Shown here one piece after another: positions 43,011-52,189 of a stretch of DNA of 64,000 nt. The notes under the pieces were generated by a model. The model saw only the letters and a list, made by a program, of their open reading frames with translations. It was not told the DNA's origin and did no database searches. Numbering within the stretch: the stretch's first letter is position 1; every line of letters begins with the position of its first letter. The translations under genes were made by a program, and so were the position numbers. The DNA is taken from NCBI RefSeq assembly GCF_022808985.1, contig NZ_JAKZFT010000006.1, positions 186,001-250,000 on the forward strand. The letters are read 5' to 3'. Source of the DNA: Geotalea sp. SG265. GTDB lineage: Bacteria > Desulfobacterota > Desulfuromonadia > Geobacterales > Geobacteraceae.

Positions 43011-44582
43011 ATGGCATCGGCAGAACATACCTCAACCACGCACATTCAATGGCAGGCACTTAAGGTCCACCACCAGTTGATGAAAAACTCCCATCTGCTT
43101 CAGCTCTTTGCCCAAGACCGTCATCGCGGCGAGCGTTTCAGCATCGAAGAAAAAAGTATCTATCTCGACTACTCCAAAAACCTCATCACCGGAAAAACCA
43201 TGGAGCTTCTCATTGACCTGGCCCGGGCGAGGGGATTGCCGGGGGAAATAGACGAGAGGTTCTCGGCCTACGATGAAATAGGAGGTCTGACGGCCTTTCA
43301 GCAGGCACTGGAAAGGGATGGAGAACTCTCAAGAATGACTGCTCTTGCCGACAGGATATGGAACGGCGCCTGGACCGGTTATAGCGGCATGCGCATCAAA
43401 ACGGTGATCATCATCAACGTGGATGAAAGCGACCCCGCCCCCCCCATGGCGCACGGGGCACTGAAGCAGTTCACCGGCGGCGAATCGGCCACTCTTTTCG
43501 TCACCAGAACCAACTCCACGGAATTCGGCTCCATGCTCGGCGAACTGAATCCGGCTGAAACCCTTTTCACCGTGGTCTCCGATACCTTCGCCTGCCGCGA
43601 GACCATGGCCTGTGCCCACACCGCCCGCCGCTGGATTCTCAAAGCCATGCGGGATGAGAGCGCCGTGGCCCGGCACTTCATCGCCTCCACCGGCAATGGG
43701 AGCGAGGCAAGGAAATTCGGCATCGATCCGGGCAATATCTTCGACAACCGGAACGCCGCTCACCACAACAGGGCAAGGGGGAGACTGATGGATTTTCCAA
43801 CCATCATCGCCCTCGGGAATTCCATTTTCACGCGGATGCTCGCCGGCATCCGTTCCATGGACCGGCATTTCGGCACCGCACCATTAAATCGCAATCTGCC
43901 GGTGATCATGGGGCTGCTTCGCATCTGGTACGGCAACTTCTACGGCAGCAGTCAGCTGGCCATTCTCCCCTACCACCGGCAGCTCTGCAGCCTTCCCGCC
44001 CATGTGGATCGACTGTTGGCCGGCAACAGCCGCAACCCGGGGATCGGAGAACCATCCTCAAAAAACGATGAGGCAACGTTCCATGCCCCCGATGCCGTCT
44101 GCCAGCAGATCATCGACGGCAACACCCTGTACCCGTGCGACTTTATCGGCTTTTGCCGGGATGAGGAGGACGGGGGAAGCACCAGCCTGCGCATGGCGGA
44201 GATGTTCGCCCTGACCAGATCCCTTGCCTTCGGCAGGCATGCAACCGATTTCCGGGACGGAGAATGTCCCGAGGCATTACGGCACTACCTCCCCATGGAG
44301 GGGAACCACCCCAGCAACACCATCCTTGCGGAAAGCCTGACCCCCGAAGTATTCGGCGAACTCCTGACCCTCTATGAGCATGCCGCGTTTACCCAGCAGG
44401 TCGTCGGCCGATGGGGGGTAACGGACCGACAACGGATGGAGGCGGGAAAGCTGGAGGCCGTGGATATCGCCAGAGAACTGGAACTGGGGTCGGCTGCCTC
44501 CGGCCACGACAGCTCCACCAGTTGCCTTATCAGGCACTACCGCAGCCTTTCCGGCACGAATGAGAAGATGTGCGTTTCCTGA
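43011..44582 (+). CDS. Degenerate glucose-6-phosphate isomerase paralogue (probable pseudoenzyme)
   Basis: 523 residues that align with Pgi from start to end: WQALKVHHQLMKNSHLLQLFAQD, YLDYSKNLIT, NPAETLFTVVSDTFACRETM, MDRHFGTAPLNRNLPVIMGLLRIWYGNF, LYPCDFIGF, LPMEGNHPSNTIL, LYEHAAFTQ and HDSSTSCLIRHYRS. Key active-site elements are gone: IGIGGSDLGP reads INVDESDPAPP, the GGRYSLWS loop reads HHNRARGRL, and the HQGT histidine is replaced (DGNT). The lysine of the ELGK motif is kept (EAGK). The frame is fully open, so it is maintained rather than decaying. A separate true pgi is expected elsewhere. Ribosome binding site GAGGAG. Confidence 0.8.
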   Translation: MASAEHTSTTHIQWQALKVHHQLMKNSHLLQLFAQDRHRGERFSIEEKSIYLDYSKNLITGKTMELLIDLARARGLPGEIDERFSAYDEIGGLTAFQQALERDGELSRMTALADRIWNGAWTGYSGMRIKTVIIINVDESDPAPPMAHGALKQFTGGESATLFVTRTNSTEFGSMLGELNPAETLFTVVSDTFACRETMACAHTARRWILKAMRDESAVARHFIASTGNGSEARKFGIDPGNIFDNRNAAHHNRARGRLMDFPTIIALGNSIFTRMLAGIRSMDRHFGTAPLNRNLPVIMGLLRIWYGNFYGSSQLAILPYHRQLCSLPAHVDRLLAGNSRNPGIGEPSSKNDEATFHAPDAVCQQIIDGNTLYPCDFIGFCRDEEDGGSTSLRMAEMFALTRSLAFGRHATDFRDGECPEALRHYLPMEGNHPSNTILAESLTPEVFGELLTLYEHAAFTQQVVGRWGVTDRQRMEAGKLEAVDIARELELGSAASGHDSSTSCLIRHYRSLSGTNEKMCVS

Positions 44583-44618
44583 TGGACGAGACAGAGCCGA
44601 TCTGCCATACTGGCAGGC

Positions 44619-45584
44619 ATGGAATGGGAGGCTGAAGAAACGGACTGGTTGTGCATCCCGGCGGATCTGGGGGTGTGGAAGGAGAACGGGCATGTGCCGG
44701 AGCGGCGGGCACGCCTCTGGACACTGGTGCTTGAAGCCCGGGGCATCCCCTGCCGCACGGAAAAGAGCGGCAGTGATTGGCTGATCCTCGTCCCCGACCG
44801 TTACCTCATTACCGCCAGAGAAGAGCTGCGCCTCTTCGAGGGGGAGAATCGTGCTTGGCCTCCTCCCATGCACCAGCTCACCCCCCTGCGGGAAAACACC
44901 CTGAGCACCCTGTCGGTGCTGCTGCTCCTGGCGACCTTTCACAACATCACCCGCCTGGACATAGACATCGGCAACCATGCAAACATCCAGTGGCAGGCAT
45001 TGGGCAATGCCGATGCTTCCAGGATACTCGCCGGAGAATGGTGGCGGCTGGCAACGGCGCTGACCCTGCACGCCGATGCCGGGCATCTCCTGAGCAACCT
45101 GGCCATCGGCGGCATCTTTGCCTTCTGGCTTTGCCGGCAGCTGGGCTCGGGCCTGGCCTGGAGCCTGATCCTCCTCTCCGGCATGCTGGGAAACCTGATC
45201 AACGCATGGCTGAACAGGCCGCAACATACCTCCATCGGCGCATCCACCGCCGTTTTCGGCGCCGTCGGCATCCTGGCGGCCGTCAATATGCTCCGCCATC
45301 CCCATCCCCTGCAGAAGCGCCGCATCCTTCCCATCGCCGCCGCCCTCTCACTTCTGGCCATGCTCGGCACTGAAGGAAAACACACCGACCTGGGGGCCCA
45401 TCTTTTCGGCTTTATTTCCGGTACGGTCATAGGCTTTCTCGCCGAACCGGCAACGATGCGATTCGGACAACCGAAAGCGCTTGCCAACGCCCTTCTTGCC
45501 CTCGCCGCTGCCACCATCGTCCTCGGCGCATGGTGGCTGGCTCTCTTCGGCAGCATTCAAGGCATCACGCCCCCGGGCCGATAA
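44619..45584 (+). CDS. Rhomboid-family intramembrane serine protease
   Basis: 321 residues: ~100 soluble N-terminal residues, then six or more membrane helices. The catalytic serine is Ser209 in IGASTAVFG (GxSxxxFG) and the histidine is His261 in DLGAHLFGF; the first transmembrane region has WWRLATALTLHADAGHLLSNLAIGG, the WR/HxxxN signature of rhomboids. It would cleave membrane proteins within their transmembrane segments. It begins 37 bp after the Pgi-like gene and may be translated from the same transcript. Confidence 0.85.
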   Translation: MEWEAEETDWLCIPADLGVWKENGHVPERRARLWTLVLEARGIPCRTEKSGSDWLILVPDRYLITAREELRLFEGENRAWPPPMHQLTPLRENTLSTLSVLLLLATFHNITRLDIDIGNHANIQWQALGNADASRILAGEWWRLATALTLHADAGHLLSNLAIGGIFAFWLCRQLGSGLAWSLILLSGMLGNLINAWLNRPQHTSIGASTAVFGAVGILAAVNMLRHPHPLQKRRILPIAAALSLLAMLGTEGKHTDLGAHLFGFISGTVIGFLAEPATMRFGQPKALANALLALAAATIVLGAWWLALFGSIQGITPPGR

Positions 45585-45669
45585 GAAAATACAAACGCAA
45601 AAACTATTGTCGCGGCATACGGTTTCGGCTAAGCTGTGCCGGCTTACACTGTATCAAAGGTGACTAACT

Positions 45670-46815
45670 GTGCTTCGCTGCATCATTGCCGTCATATTCC
45701 TTACCTTCCTCGGTATACCCTCCCCCACCATTGCAGCACCGGTCAAAACCGGCGCCGAGCTTTTGGCCGGCAACGATTTTGCCCTGCTGCGCGGCAGAAA
45801 ATTCGCCCTGGTGACAAACCATACCGCAGTGGTGGGAGGCATCCACCTCATCGACCTGATGCTCAAGGAGCATATCCCCCCCGCGATCATCTTCACCCCC
45901 GAGCATGGCTTGAAGGGTGCGTCAGAAGACGGCATCCACATCGGCAACAGTTCCTACGGCGGTATTCCGGTGAAGAGTCTTTACGGAGCAGCCAGGAAGC
46001 CGCAACAGGAAGATCTTCAGGGCGTTGACCTGGTAGTTTTCGATATCCAGGACGTGGGGGTAAGGTTTTATACCTACATTTCCACCATGGGGCTGGTCAT
46101 GGAAGCCGCGGCGGAAAAGGGGATCCCCTTCATGGTCCTGGACCGGCCGAATCCACTGGGGGGCGACTATGTCTCCGGGTTTGTCAGGAAAGACCAGCCA
46201 GCAACCTTCACCTCCTTTTACCCCATTCCCATTGCCCACGGCATGACTGTAGGCGAACTGGCGATGATGATCAAGGGTGCGGCGATGCTGCCAGGGCTCG
46301 CCCAGTTGGAAATAATCGTCGTCAGGATGGAGGGCTGGCAACGCTGGATGCGCTGGCCCGACACGGGCCTCCCCTGGCTGGCTACCAGTCCAAATATTCC
46401 CGACTTTGCCAGCGCCCTCCTATATCCTGGCATCGGCCTTCTGGAAGCAACCGGGGCCAGCGAAGGTCGGGGGACCGAAAAGCCATTCCGCCTGGCAGGC
46501 ATACCGGGCATCGACCGGGAGGCGCTGGCCAGACGGCTCAATGGGGAACAACTGGCCGGCGTGCGCTTCGATCCGGTACAGTTTATTCCCGTCTCCATGC
46601 CGGGGAAGGCATCTCAGCCGAAGCAGATGAACCGGCATGTGGACGGTATCGAGCTGGTGGTGGACGATTACCTGGCAGTGCAGCCTGTAGAGGTGGGAAT
46701 GGCGGTGCTCTCAGCGTTATATGAAGGGCTTCCCCCGTCCGCCAGGAAGAGCTTCTTTCGCAAGGGCTTCAAGGATATGGCAGGTTCGGACCTGGCGCGA
46801 CAGGCAATCGAGTAG
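45670..46815 (+). CDS. namZ: NamZ/DUF1343 exo-beta-N-acetylmuramidase, interrupted by an amber stop
   Basis: 381 residues as read, with a signal peptide (ending TIA) and a GTG start. DUF1343/NamZ enzymes split terminal MurNAc from peptidoglycan fragments. Motifs: KFALVTNHTAVV, IFTPEHGLKGASEDG, DVGVRFYTYISTMGLVMEAA, FMVLDRPNPLGGDYVSG and IPIAHGMTVGEL. The frame stops at TAG (46813-46815), but continues without break for 36 more codons to 46926, encoding GKSPEEIGRLWAEEIADFL...RKNYLLYEDE, the normal C-terminus of the family. So this looks like a recent nonsense change or a sequence error. Confidence 0.85.
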   Translation: MLRCIIAVIFLTFLGIPSPTIAAPVKTGAELLAGNDFALLRGRKFALVTNHTAVVGGIHLIDLMLKEHIPPAIIFTPEHGLKGASEDGIHIGNSSYGGIPVKSLYGAARKPQQEDLQGVDLVVFDIQDVGVRFYTYISTMGLVMEAAAEKGIPFMVLDRPNPLGGDYVSGFVRKDQPATFTSFYPIPIAHGMTVGELAMMIKGAAMLPGLAQLEIIVVRMEGWQRWMRWPDTGLPWLATSPNIPDFASALLYPGIGLLEATGASEGRGTEKPFRLAGIPGIDREALARRLNGEQLAGVRFDPVQFIPVSMPGKASQPKQMNRHVDGIELVVDDYLAVQPVEVGMAVLSALYEGLPPSARKSFFRKGFKDMAGSDLARQAIE

Positions 46816-46926
46816 GGCAAATCTCCCGAAGAGATCGGCCGCCTCTGGGCGGAGGAAATTGCCGATTTCCTGAAACTACGGAAGAACTATCTGCTCTACG
46901 AGGATGAGCCGACCAGGGAGATTTAG
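46816..46926 (+). pseudogene. namZ: Detached C-terminal tail of namZ
   Basis: Thirty-six in-frame sense codons followed by TAG at 46924-46926. The conserved W...EI..F...R..YLLY pattern that ends DUF1343 proteins is encoded here, after the amber codon. Without read-through this part is not made. Confidence 0.75.
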
Positions 46927-46947
46927 CGAGAAGGGAAAAAACAGTGG

Positions 46948-47364
46948 CTATTCCGGCGGAATCGAACAGGAGAGGAGCTTGCCGCTCTCCAGAAAAGTCA
47001 CGGGTGTCTGCTGATTGCAGCGTTTTCCCTCGATCTCGGTAATCGCCCGCAAAGTGCAGCGCTCCAGCTTTCCGGAGGGGTAAAAGCTGATCCAGCCGTA
47101 ACGTGCGCAGGGGATGCTGCCGACAGTCGTCTCTTCACTGGTTACACAGCTCTGCAGCCTGCCGTTGCCATGAAAGGTGATGGTTTCCAGTTGATTGCAG
47201 GTAATGCCATCGATTCGGTAGAAGTCCTTGAGCCTGCAGGACATGACGGAGCCGTCAGGGAAGTAGCTGACATCCGTTCCCGGGTTGCAGATCGAAGAAT
47301 CGGCGGCGAGACAGGTACCTGCAGCCATGGCGCTGCATACGGCAATGAGCAGTAAGAGCTTCAT
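46948..47364 (-). CDS. Secreted Cys-repeat protein of unknown function
   Basis: 138 residues from the ATG at 47364. Signal peptide (LLLLIAVCSAMAAGTCLAA). The mature part has about four repeats of the form [FY]xxxGxxxxC (VSYFPDGSVMSC, ITFHGNGRLQSC, ISFYPSGKLERC, VTFLESGKLLSC) alternating with I-x-C segments, giving regularly spaced cysteines; the shape recalls MORN-like beta-hairpin repeats. No known function. Convergent with namZ. Confidence 0.6.
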   Translation of the reverse strand: MKLLLLIAVCSAMAAGTCLAADSSICNPGTDVSYFPDGSVMSCRLKDFYRIDGITCNQLETITFHGNGRLQSCVTSEETTVGSIPCARYGWISFYPSGKLERCTLRAITEIEGKRCNQQTPVTFLESGKLLSCSIPPE

Positions 47365-47501
47365 GAAATCCCCCACCAATCAGCAGTTTCACCAGCGTCA
47401 TCTAAAGCATACCTGACTTTTTCACGCCGACAAATCCTTACGGTAAAACGCCGGGCTGCGGTTCCAAATCCGCAGCCCGGAGAGGTTCAGAAGCCATTGT
47501 T

Positions 47502-48845
47502 TCAAAAGGCTATCTGGAATCGGCTCAAAAATATCTTCTCGTCTTCCCGATCTTTCCCCGTGGCCGCACCTCCGTGGAAATCCGTCTGTTCATAATCGAA
47601 CGCTACCTTGACGTTGTTGTTCAGGTACCAGTTAACCCCACCTCCTGCTGATGAGGCCGACCGTGCCGATTTTGCCGGATCGGCAAAAACCGGAAACGCG
47701 TCACGGTCGATGTTGAGCCTGCCGTAACGAACCGCCACCTGGAAGGCGCCGAAGGTACCCTTCTGCAAATCGAAGGCATTCCTGGGAACGACCCCCTTGT
47801 AAGAAGCCTTCTCCCCCGTCAGGACATAGGACAAGACCCCTTGCCAGGCATCGTTTTTCAAAGTCGTCACCCGCGAGCCGTTTGCCGCATCCTGTGAAGA
47901 AAGCACGTATTCTCCCAGGATCCCCAGTGCATTCCAATAGTAATAGCCTTGGGGAGCAACGCGGTAGTGGTTTCCGCCAGCCGAGGTAGTACTTCTGTAA
48001 GAGAAGAATTTCTCCTGGGCCGGTGTCTTGAAGGACGGCAGGGTGCCGGAGGTATCACCATAGGAGCCGCCAATCCCCAAGCCGAGCCCGGACAAGGCGG
48101 GCACAGCCGCTGTTTTGAAGGGCCTGAAGAAGATCCGGCCGGCAAATTCCTTGTCGTTCCCTCCATCGCCGTCTGCACTTGCACCGTCGGCAACGCCGTT
48201 AAAAACGCCGAAAGCATAGCTCAAGCCGCCCTGGAATGCCTCACCGTGCAGTTGGAACCCCACATCCCGGTTTGGTACCAGGTTTGTAGGCAGGCCTCGC
48301 TCCACAAAAAGGATGTCGGTGCCTGACTGGAGCCGTTCTAGCCCCACCGGCGCTTTGAATTTCCCTCCCCGCAGTTTCAGCTCAGGAAGAAAACGGATGT
48401 CCAGGTAGGCATCCTGCAGTTCTGTCTTACCGTTGCCGAAATCGGGCATGATCCTGAAGTCAAAGTTGCCGGCAATGGTCCCTTCAATGATGGGACGCAC
48501 CCGGCGCACCAGGAACTGGTCGGTCCCCGCATCTTTGCTATTGGCAAAGAAGCGCCCATCAGCCTGGACATAACCCCTCAGCTTCAACTGATAGTTCCCG
48601 TTGGATGATTTAAGGTAAAAGCCATCCTTCCCCGCCCCGACGATAGCCTCTCCAGCGGAATTTTTCTGGGCCTGTTCTGCCCCCCGCCGTTCCTCCAGCA
48701 GTTGCAGCTTGCGGTCCAGTTCCTGGATCCGCTCTTCGACCGTTACTGCCTGTCTTGCCGGTGTTTCCTCCGCCAATACAGCCCCTGCTGTCCCCATGAT
48801 GACCAATGTCAACGTAGTGCCGATCAATGTTCTCACTTTTCCCAT
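47502..48845 (-). CDS. OprP/OprO-like outer-membrane porin
   Basis: 447 residues from the ATG at 48845 (GGAGG upstream). Signal peptide ending VLA, then a short coiled coil (VEERIQELDRKLQLLEERR, ~33-51) as in trimeric porins, then an OprP-type barrel: LKLRGYVQADGRFF, FLVRRVRPIIEGTIAGNFDFRIMPDFG, AYLDIRF, LRGGKFKAPVGLERLQSG, ending SRFQIAF. Such porins take up phosphate or other anions. It lies downstream of the sulfate transporter operon, behind that operon's terminator, so it is probably transcribed on its own; anion uptake, possibly sulfate, is a guess from context. Confidence 0.83.
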   Translation of the reverse strand: MGKVRTLIGTTLTLVIMGTAGAVLAEETPARQAVTVEERIQELDRKLQLLEERRGAEQAQKNSAGEAIVGAGKDGFYLKSSNGNYQLKLRGYVQADGRFFANSKDAGTDQFLVRRVRPIIEGTIAGNFDFRIMPDFGNGKTELQDAYLDIRFLPELKLRGGKFKAPVGLERLQSGTDILFVERGLPTNLVPNRDVGFQLHGEAFQGGLSYAFGVFNGVADGASADGDGGNDKEFAGRIFFRPFKTAAVPALSGLGLGIGGSYGDTSGTLPSFKTPAQEKFFSYRSTTSAGGNHYRVAPQGYYYWNALGILGEYVLSSQDAANGSRVTTLKNDAWQGVLSYVLTGEKASYKGVVPRNAFDLQKGTFGAFQVAVRYGRLNIDRDAFPVFADPAKSARSASSAGGGVNWYLNNNVKVAFDYEQTDFHGGAATGKDREDEKIFLSRFQIAF

Positions 48846-48977
48846 TGTCCTTCTTCCTCCTGAAAATAATAGCTGCAAGTTGCCAGCAAATCTCGGTCTG
48901 CCCGGTACGCCGTCCCGGCGACCTCTCCTGAACCATGACCTCCTTTGTTCGTAAAGCCGGTGCCCCTTGGTGAGGAT

Positions 48978-49018
48978 AAAAAAAAGGCTAAGCTATCCCG
49001 CGGGATATGACTTAGCCT
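48978..49018 (-). terminator. Terminator of the sulfate transport operon
   Basis: AGGCTAAG (48985-48992) pairs with CTTAGCCT (49011-49018) and the inner TATCCCG/CGGGATA also pairs; on the minus strand eight T follow (48985-48978). It lies about 60 bp after the DUF2292 gene. Confidence 0.85.
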
Positions 49019-49080
49019 CCAGTTTGTCCGGTAAACTAATGGTATGTGCTTGCAAGCGGCGCTTTTCGCCGACGCTTCTA

Positions 49081-49245
49081 TTATGTCAGCCTGATCTTTT
49101 CGTTGCGGTCGATCTGGATAACCCTTCCGTCCTGAATGACCAGCGTCAAGGTCCCGAAACGGATGGCGGCAAGGGAATCACGTATCTTCTCTTGCAATTC
49201 CGTGCTCCATGGCTGTCTCCCCACAATTTCAGCATTGTTCACCAT
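49081..49245 (-). CDS. DUF2292 (YezD-like) small protein, 54 aa
   Basis: A 54-residue protein: the C-terminal two thirds, IRDSLAAIRFGTLTLVIQ followed by DGRVIQIDRNEKIRL, are the DUF2292 signature. The family is usually encoded next to sulfate or sulfonate uptake genes, as here, 22 bp after cysA. GGGGGA precedes the ATG at 49245. Function unknown; its consistent linkage suggests a role in sulfur assimilation. Confidence 0.87.
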   Translation of the reverse strand: MVNNAEIVGRQPWSTELQEKIRDSLAAIRFGTLTLVIQDGRVIQIDRNEKIRLT

Positions 49246-49266
49246 AGTTCCCCCAGTGTTGCCATC

Positions 49267-50337
49267 TCAGATCTGATAGTCATCGACGAATACGCGGTAT
49301 TTCCTCGGCCTGACAAAGATTCTCTCCCCAACCAAAAGCGCCAGTTTCTGGTAGGCATCCTTGGTCAACTCGGCTTCCATGGTCTCAAAGGTATCCCCGC
49401 GCTCCAGCTCAATACGCACGATGGGACCGACAGCGTGGATGTGACGAACGGCCGCCTCCACCGACGAGCTGTCCGAGTAAGTACGCTCAAGCTCCAAGTC
49501 GTGGGGGCGCACATAGCCTACCGCCGGCCGGTCCGGCACCGCCGCCAGTTCCGGGGTGGAAAGCTCCATCGCCCCCATTTTTGCCTGTCCCTGGTCGACC
49601 CGGCCATGGAAGAGATTGACGTTGCCGAGGAAGTTGTAGACAAAGGGGGTGGCCGGATGGTCATAGACATCTTCCGGCGTTCCGGCCTGCTCCACCTGCC
49701 CGGCATTCATGATCACCACCCGGTCGGCCACCTCCAGCGCCTCCTCCTGATCATGGGTGACAAAGACGCTGGTGATATGCAGCTCGTCATGAAGGCGCCG
49801 CAGCCAGCGACGGAGTTCCTGCCGCACCCGGGCATCGAGGGCGCCAAAGGGCTCGTCCAGGAGCAGCACCTGGGGCTCTACGGCCAGCGCCCTGGCCAGC
49901 GCCACCCGCTGCCGCTGGCCACCGGAGAGTTGCGAAGGATAGCGGTCGGCCATGCCCTCCAGCTGCACCAGCCGGATGAGTTCGTGCACCTTGTCAGCGA
50001 TAATATTCTTCGAAGGGCGGGTTTTACGCGGCCGCACCTGCAGTCCGAAGGCAATATTATCAAATACCGTCATATGCTTGAACAGGGCGTAATGCTGGAA
50101 AACGAATCCCACCTTCCGCTCCCGCACGTCCCTCCCGGTGGTGTCGGCACCATGGAAGTGGATGCTTCCCTGATCGGGGGTTTCCAGCCCGGCAATGATC
50201 CGCAAAAGGCTGGTCTTGCCGCAACCGGAGGGCCCCAGAAGGGCGATCAGTTCACCGGTGGGAATGTTGACGCTGACATCTTTCAGGGCGGTGAACCCCC
50301 CGAAGCTTTTCGTTATGTTCCTGACTTCAATGCTCAT
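49267..50337 (-). CDS. cysA: Sulfate ABC transporter ATP-binding protein
   Basis: 356 residues from the ATG at 50337. Walker [13 protein letters not shown], signature [15 protein letters not shown], Walker [13 protein letters not shown] and the switch histidine in [16 protein letters not shown]; the C-terminal ~100 residues form the regulatory TOBE-like domain of CysA. Energises sulfate/thiosulfate import with CysT and CysW. The order sbp-cysT-cysW-cysA-DUF2292 indicates one operon. Confidence 0.92.
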   Translation of the reverse strand: MSIEVRNITKSFGGFTALKDVSVNIPTGELIALLGPSGCGKTSLLRIIAGLETPDQGSIHFHGADTTGRDVRERKVGFVFQHYALFKHMTVFDNIAFGLQVRPRKTRPSKNIIADKVHELIRLVQLEGMADRYPSQLSGGQRQRVALARALAVEPQVLLLDEPFGALDARVRQELRRWLRRLHDELHITSVFVTHDQEEALEVADRVVIMNAGQVEQAGTPEDVYDHPATPFVYNFLGNVNLFHGRVDQGQAKMGAMELSTPELAAVPDRPAVGYVRPHDLELERTYSDSSSVEAAVRHIHAVGPIVRIELERGDTFETMEAELTKDAYQKLALLVGERIFVRPRKYRVFVDDYQI

Positions 50338-50366
50338 CTGTTCTTCCCCATTCCTTTGATGCGCCT

Positions 50367-51239
50367 TCACTCTTCACCCTTCACGGTCCTGATCCGCCAC
50401 TCGACGAAACTCTTGGCCACCAGGGTGACAATGGCCAGCATCCCCAGAAGGGACGCCACGGCAAAGGCGGCCACATAATTGTATTCGTTGTAAAGGATCT
50501 CCACATGCAGCGGGATGGTATTCGTAGAGCCGCGCACATGGCCGGAAACGACGGAAACAGCGCCGAATTCGCCCATGGCCCGGGCGTTACAGAGGATGAC
50601 CCCATAGAGGATGCCCCAGCGGATATTAGGCAGGGTCACCCGCCAGAATGTCTGCAAGCCGCTCGCTCCCAGCACCCGCGCAGCCTCCTCCTCATCTTTC
50701 CCTTGGGATTCCATGAGGGGAATCAGCTCGCGAGCGACAAATGGAAAAGTGACGAAGATCGTTGCCAGGATGATCCCCGGCACTGCAAAAATTATCTTGA
50801 TGTCGTGCGCCTGAAGCCACGGCCCCAGCCACCCCTGCAGGCCGAAGAGGAGCACGTAGATGAGACCGGAGATAACCGGAGACACCGAGAAGGGAAGATC
50901 GATGAGCGTAATGAGGAAGCTCCTGCCTGGGAAATCGAACTTGGCGATGGACCAGGCGGACACCACGCCAAAGATCAGGTTCAATGGCACGCTGATAGCT
51001 GCGGTAATCAGCGTCAGCCTGATGGCAGCCAGGGCATCCGGCTCCTTGAGGGCGGCAAGGTAGGCCTCGAAACCCTTTTCCAATGCCTGGCTGAAAACCG
51101 CAGCCAGCGGCACCAGCAGGAACAGGCCTAGAAATACCAGCGCCGCGGCGATCAGCAGCCAGCGCACCAGCAACGGCTCCGTCAGCTCATTTCTGCTACT
51201 TAGCTCCTTTTTAGTTGTCAGCACTCCAGCAACATTCAT
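50367..51239 (-). CDS. cysW: Sulfate ABC transporter permease
   Basis: 290 residues from the ATG at 51239 (GAGGA upstream); the open frame extends further up only through a repeat. Six membrane helices and the permease coupling loop [61 protein letters not shown] is diagnostic of CysW. Confidence 0.92.
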   Translation of the reverse strand: MNVAGVLTTKKELSSRNELTEPLLVRWLLIAAALVFLGLFLLVPLAAVFSQALEKGFEAYLAALKEPDALAAIRLTLITAAISVPLNLIFGVVSAWSIAKFDFPGRSFLITLIDLPFSVSPVISGLIYVLLFGLQGWLGPWLQAHDIKIIFAVPGIILATIFVTFPFVARELIPLMESQGKDEEEAARVLGASGLQTFWRVTLPNIRWGILYGVILCNARAMGEFGAVSVVSGHVRGSTNTIPLHVEILYNEYNYVAAFAVASLLGMLAIVTLVAKSFVEWRIRTVKGEE

Positions 51240-51269
51240 TGATTCCTCACATAAAAAATCAAGGTCCAA

Positions 51270-51315
51270 ACCATCAGCCTCTATTCGTGCCAATCGGTGC
51301 AATTCGTGGTTAAAG
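51270..51315. repeat. CACGAAT-type repeat between cysT and cysW
   Basis: One arm of the dispersed repeat (ATTCGTGCCAATCGGTGCAA, then ATTCGTGGTTA) fills most of the 86-bp spacer inside the operon. Confidence 0.65.
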
Positions 51316-51325
51316 GTTCTTTTTA

Positions 51326-52153
51326 TTACCCAGCGAACCGCCTGCTCCACTTCTGCAACAGGTTCACCGCAAAGAGCATGATGAACGAGGCCAGCAACAT
51401 CACTGAAGCAATGGCCGTAGCTCCGGCATAATCGTACTGCTCCAGCTTGGTGATGATCAGAAGCGGCGTGATCTCCGAAACCATCGGCATATTGCCGGCG
51501 ATGAAGATGATCGAGCCGTATTCACCCACCGCCCGTGCAAAGGAAAGGGCGAAGCCGGTAAGTATGGAAGGAAGCATCACCGGAAACAGCACCCTGACGA
51601 AGGTCTGCAGGCGGTTGGCCCCCAGGCAGGCGGCAGCTTCCTCCAGTTCCGCCTCCATTTCTTCCAGGACCGGCTGCACCGTCCGCACCACAAAAGGGAG
51701 TCCGATAAAAACCATGGCCACGAGAATGCCGAGGGGGGTGTAGGCTACCTTGATGCCGTGGGGCTCAAGCAACTTGCCGATCCAGCCGTTGGGCGCATAG
51801 ACCGACGCCAGGGTAATACCGGCCACGGCAGTGGGCAAAGCAAAGGGAAGATCCACCAGGGCATCCACGAGCCTTTTGCCCGGAAAGCGGTAACGCACCA
51901 GCACCCAGGCTACCAGCACGCCGAAGACCGCATTGATGGCTGCGGCCAGCAGTGCCGCACCGAATGTGACCCGGTAGGAAGCCATCACCCGCGGCGCAGT
52001 TACGGCGGCAACGAAATCTCCCCAGGACATGGTCGCCGTCTTGAAGACCAGGGCCGAAAGAGGGATCAAGACGATCAGGCATAGGTAAAAGATCGTGTAC
52101 CCCAAAGTCAGGCCGAAACCCGGCAGCACGTTATGTCGTTGGCTCTTCTTCAC
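51326..52153 (-). CDS. cysT: Sulfate ABC transporter permease
   Basis: 275 residues, six membrane helices, coupling loop [29 protein letters not shown], and [37 protein letters not shown], diagnostic of CysT (CysU). GTG start at 52153. The spacer upstream consists of two direct copies of a GGGTGAAGAGTGAAG unit. Confidence 0.9.
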   Translation of the reverse strand: MKKSQRHNVLPGFGLTLGYTIFYLCLIVLIPLSALVFKTATMSWGDFVAAVTAPRVMASYRVTFGAALLAAAINAVFGVLVAWVLVRYRFPGKRLVDALVDLPFALPTAVAGITLASVYAPNGWIGKLLEPHGIKVAYTPLGILVAMVFIGLPFVVRTVQPVLEEMEAELEEAAACLGANRLQTFVRVLFPVMLPSILTGFALSFARAVGEYGSIIFIAGNMPMVSEITPLLIITKLEQYDYAGATAIASVMLLASFIMLFAVNLLQKWSRRFAG

Positions 52154-52189
52154 TCTTCACCCCTTCACTCTTCACCCTTGTCTCTCTTC

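Noticed and set aside
46813-46815. TAG in namZ as a pyrrolysine codon
   Set aside because: No pyl genes are seen, the family has no pyrrolysine member that I know of, and a point mutation or sequencing error is simpler.
48967-50478. 503-codon plus-strand frame opposite cysA
   Set aside because: Runs through a terminator, the DUF2292 gene and cysA in antisense; no recognisable protein.
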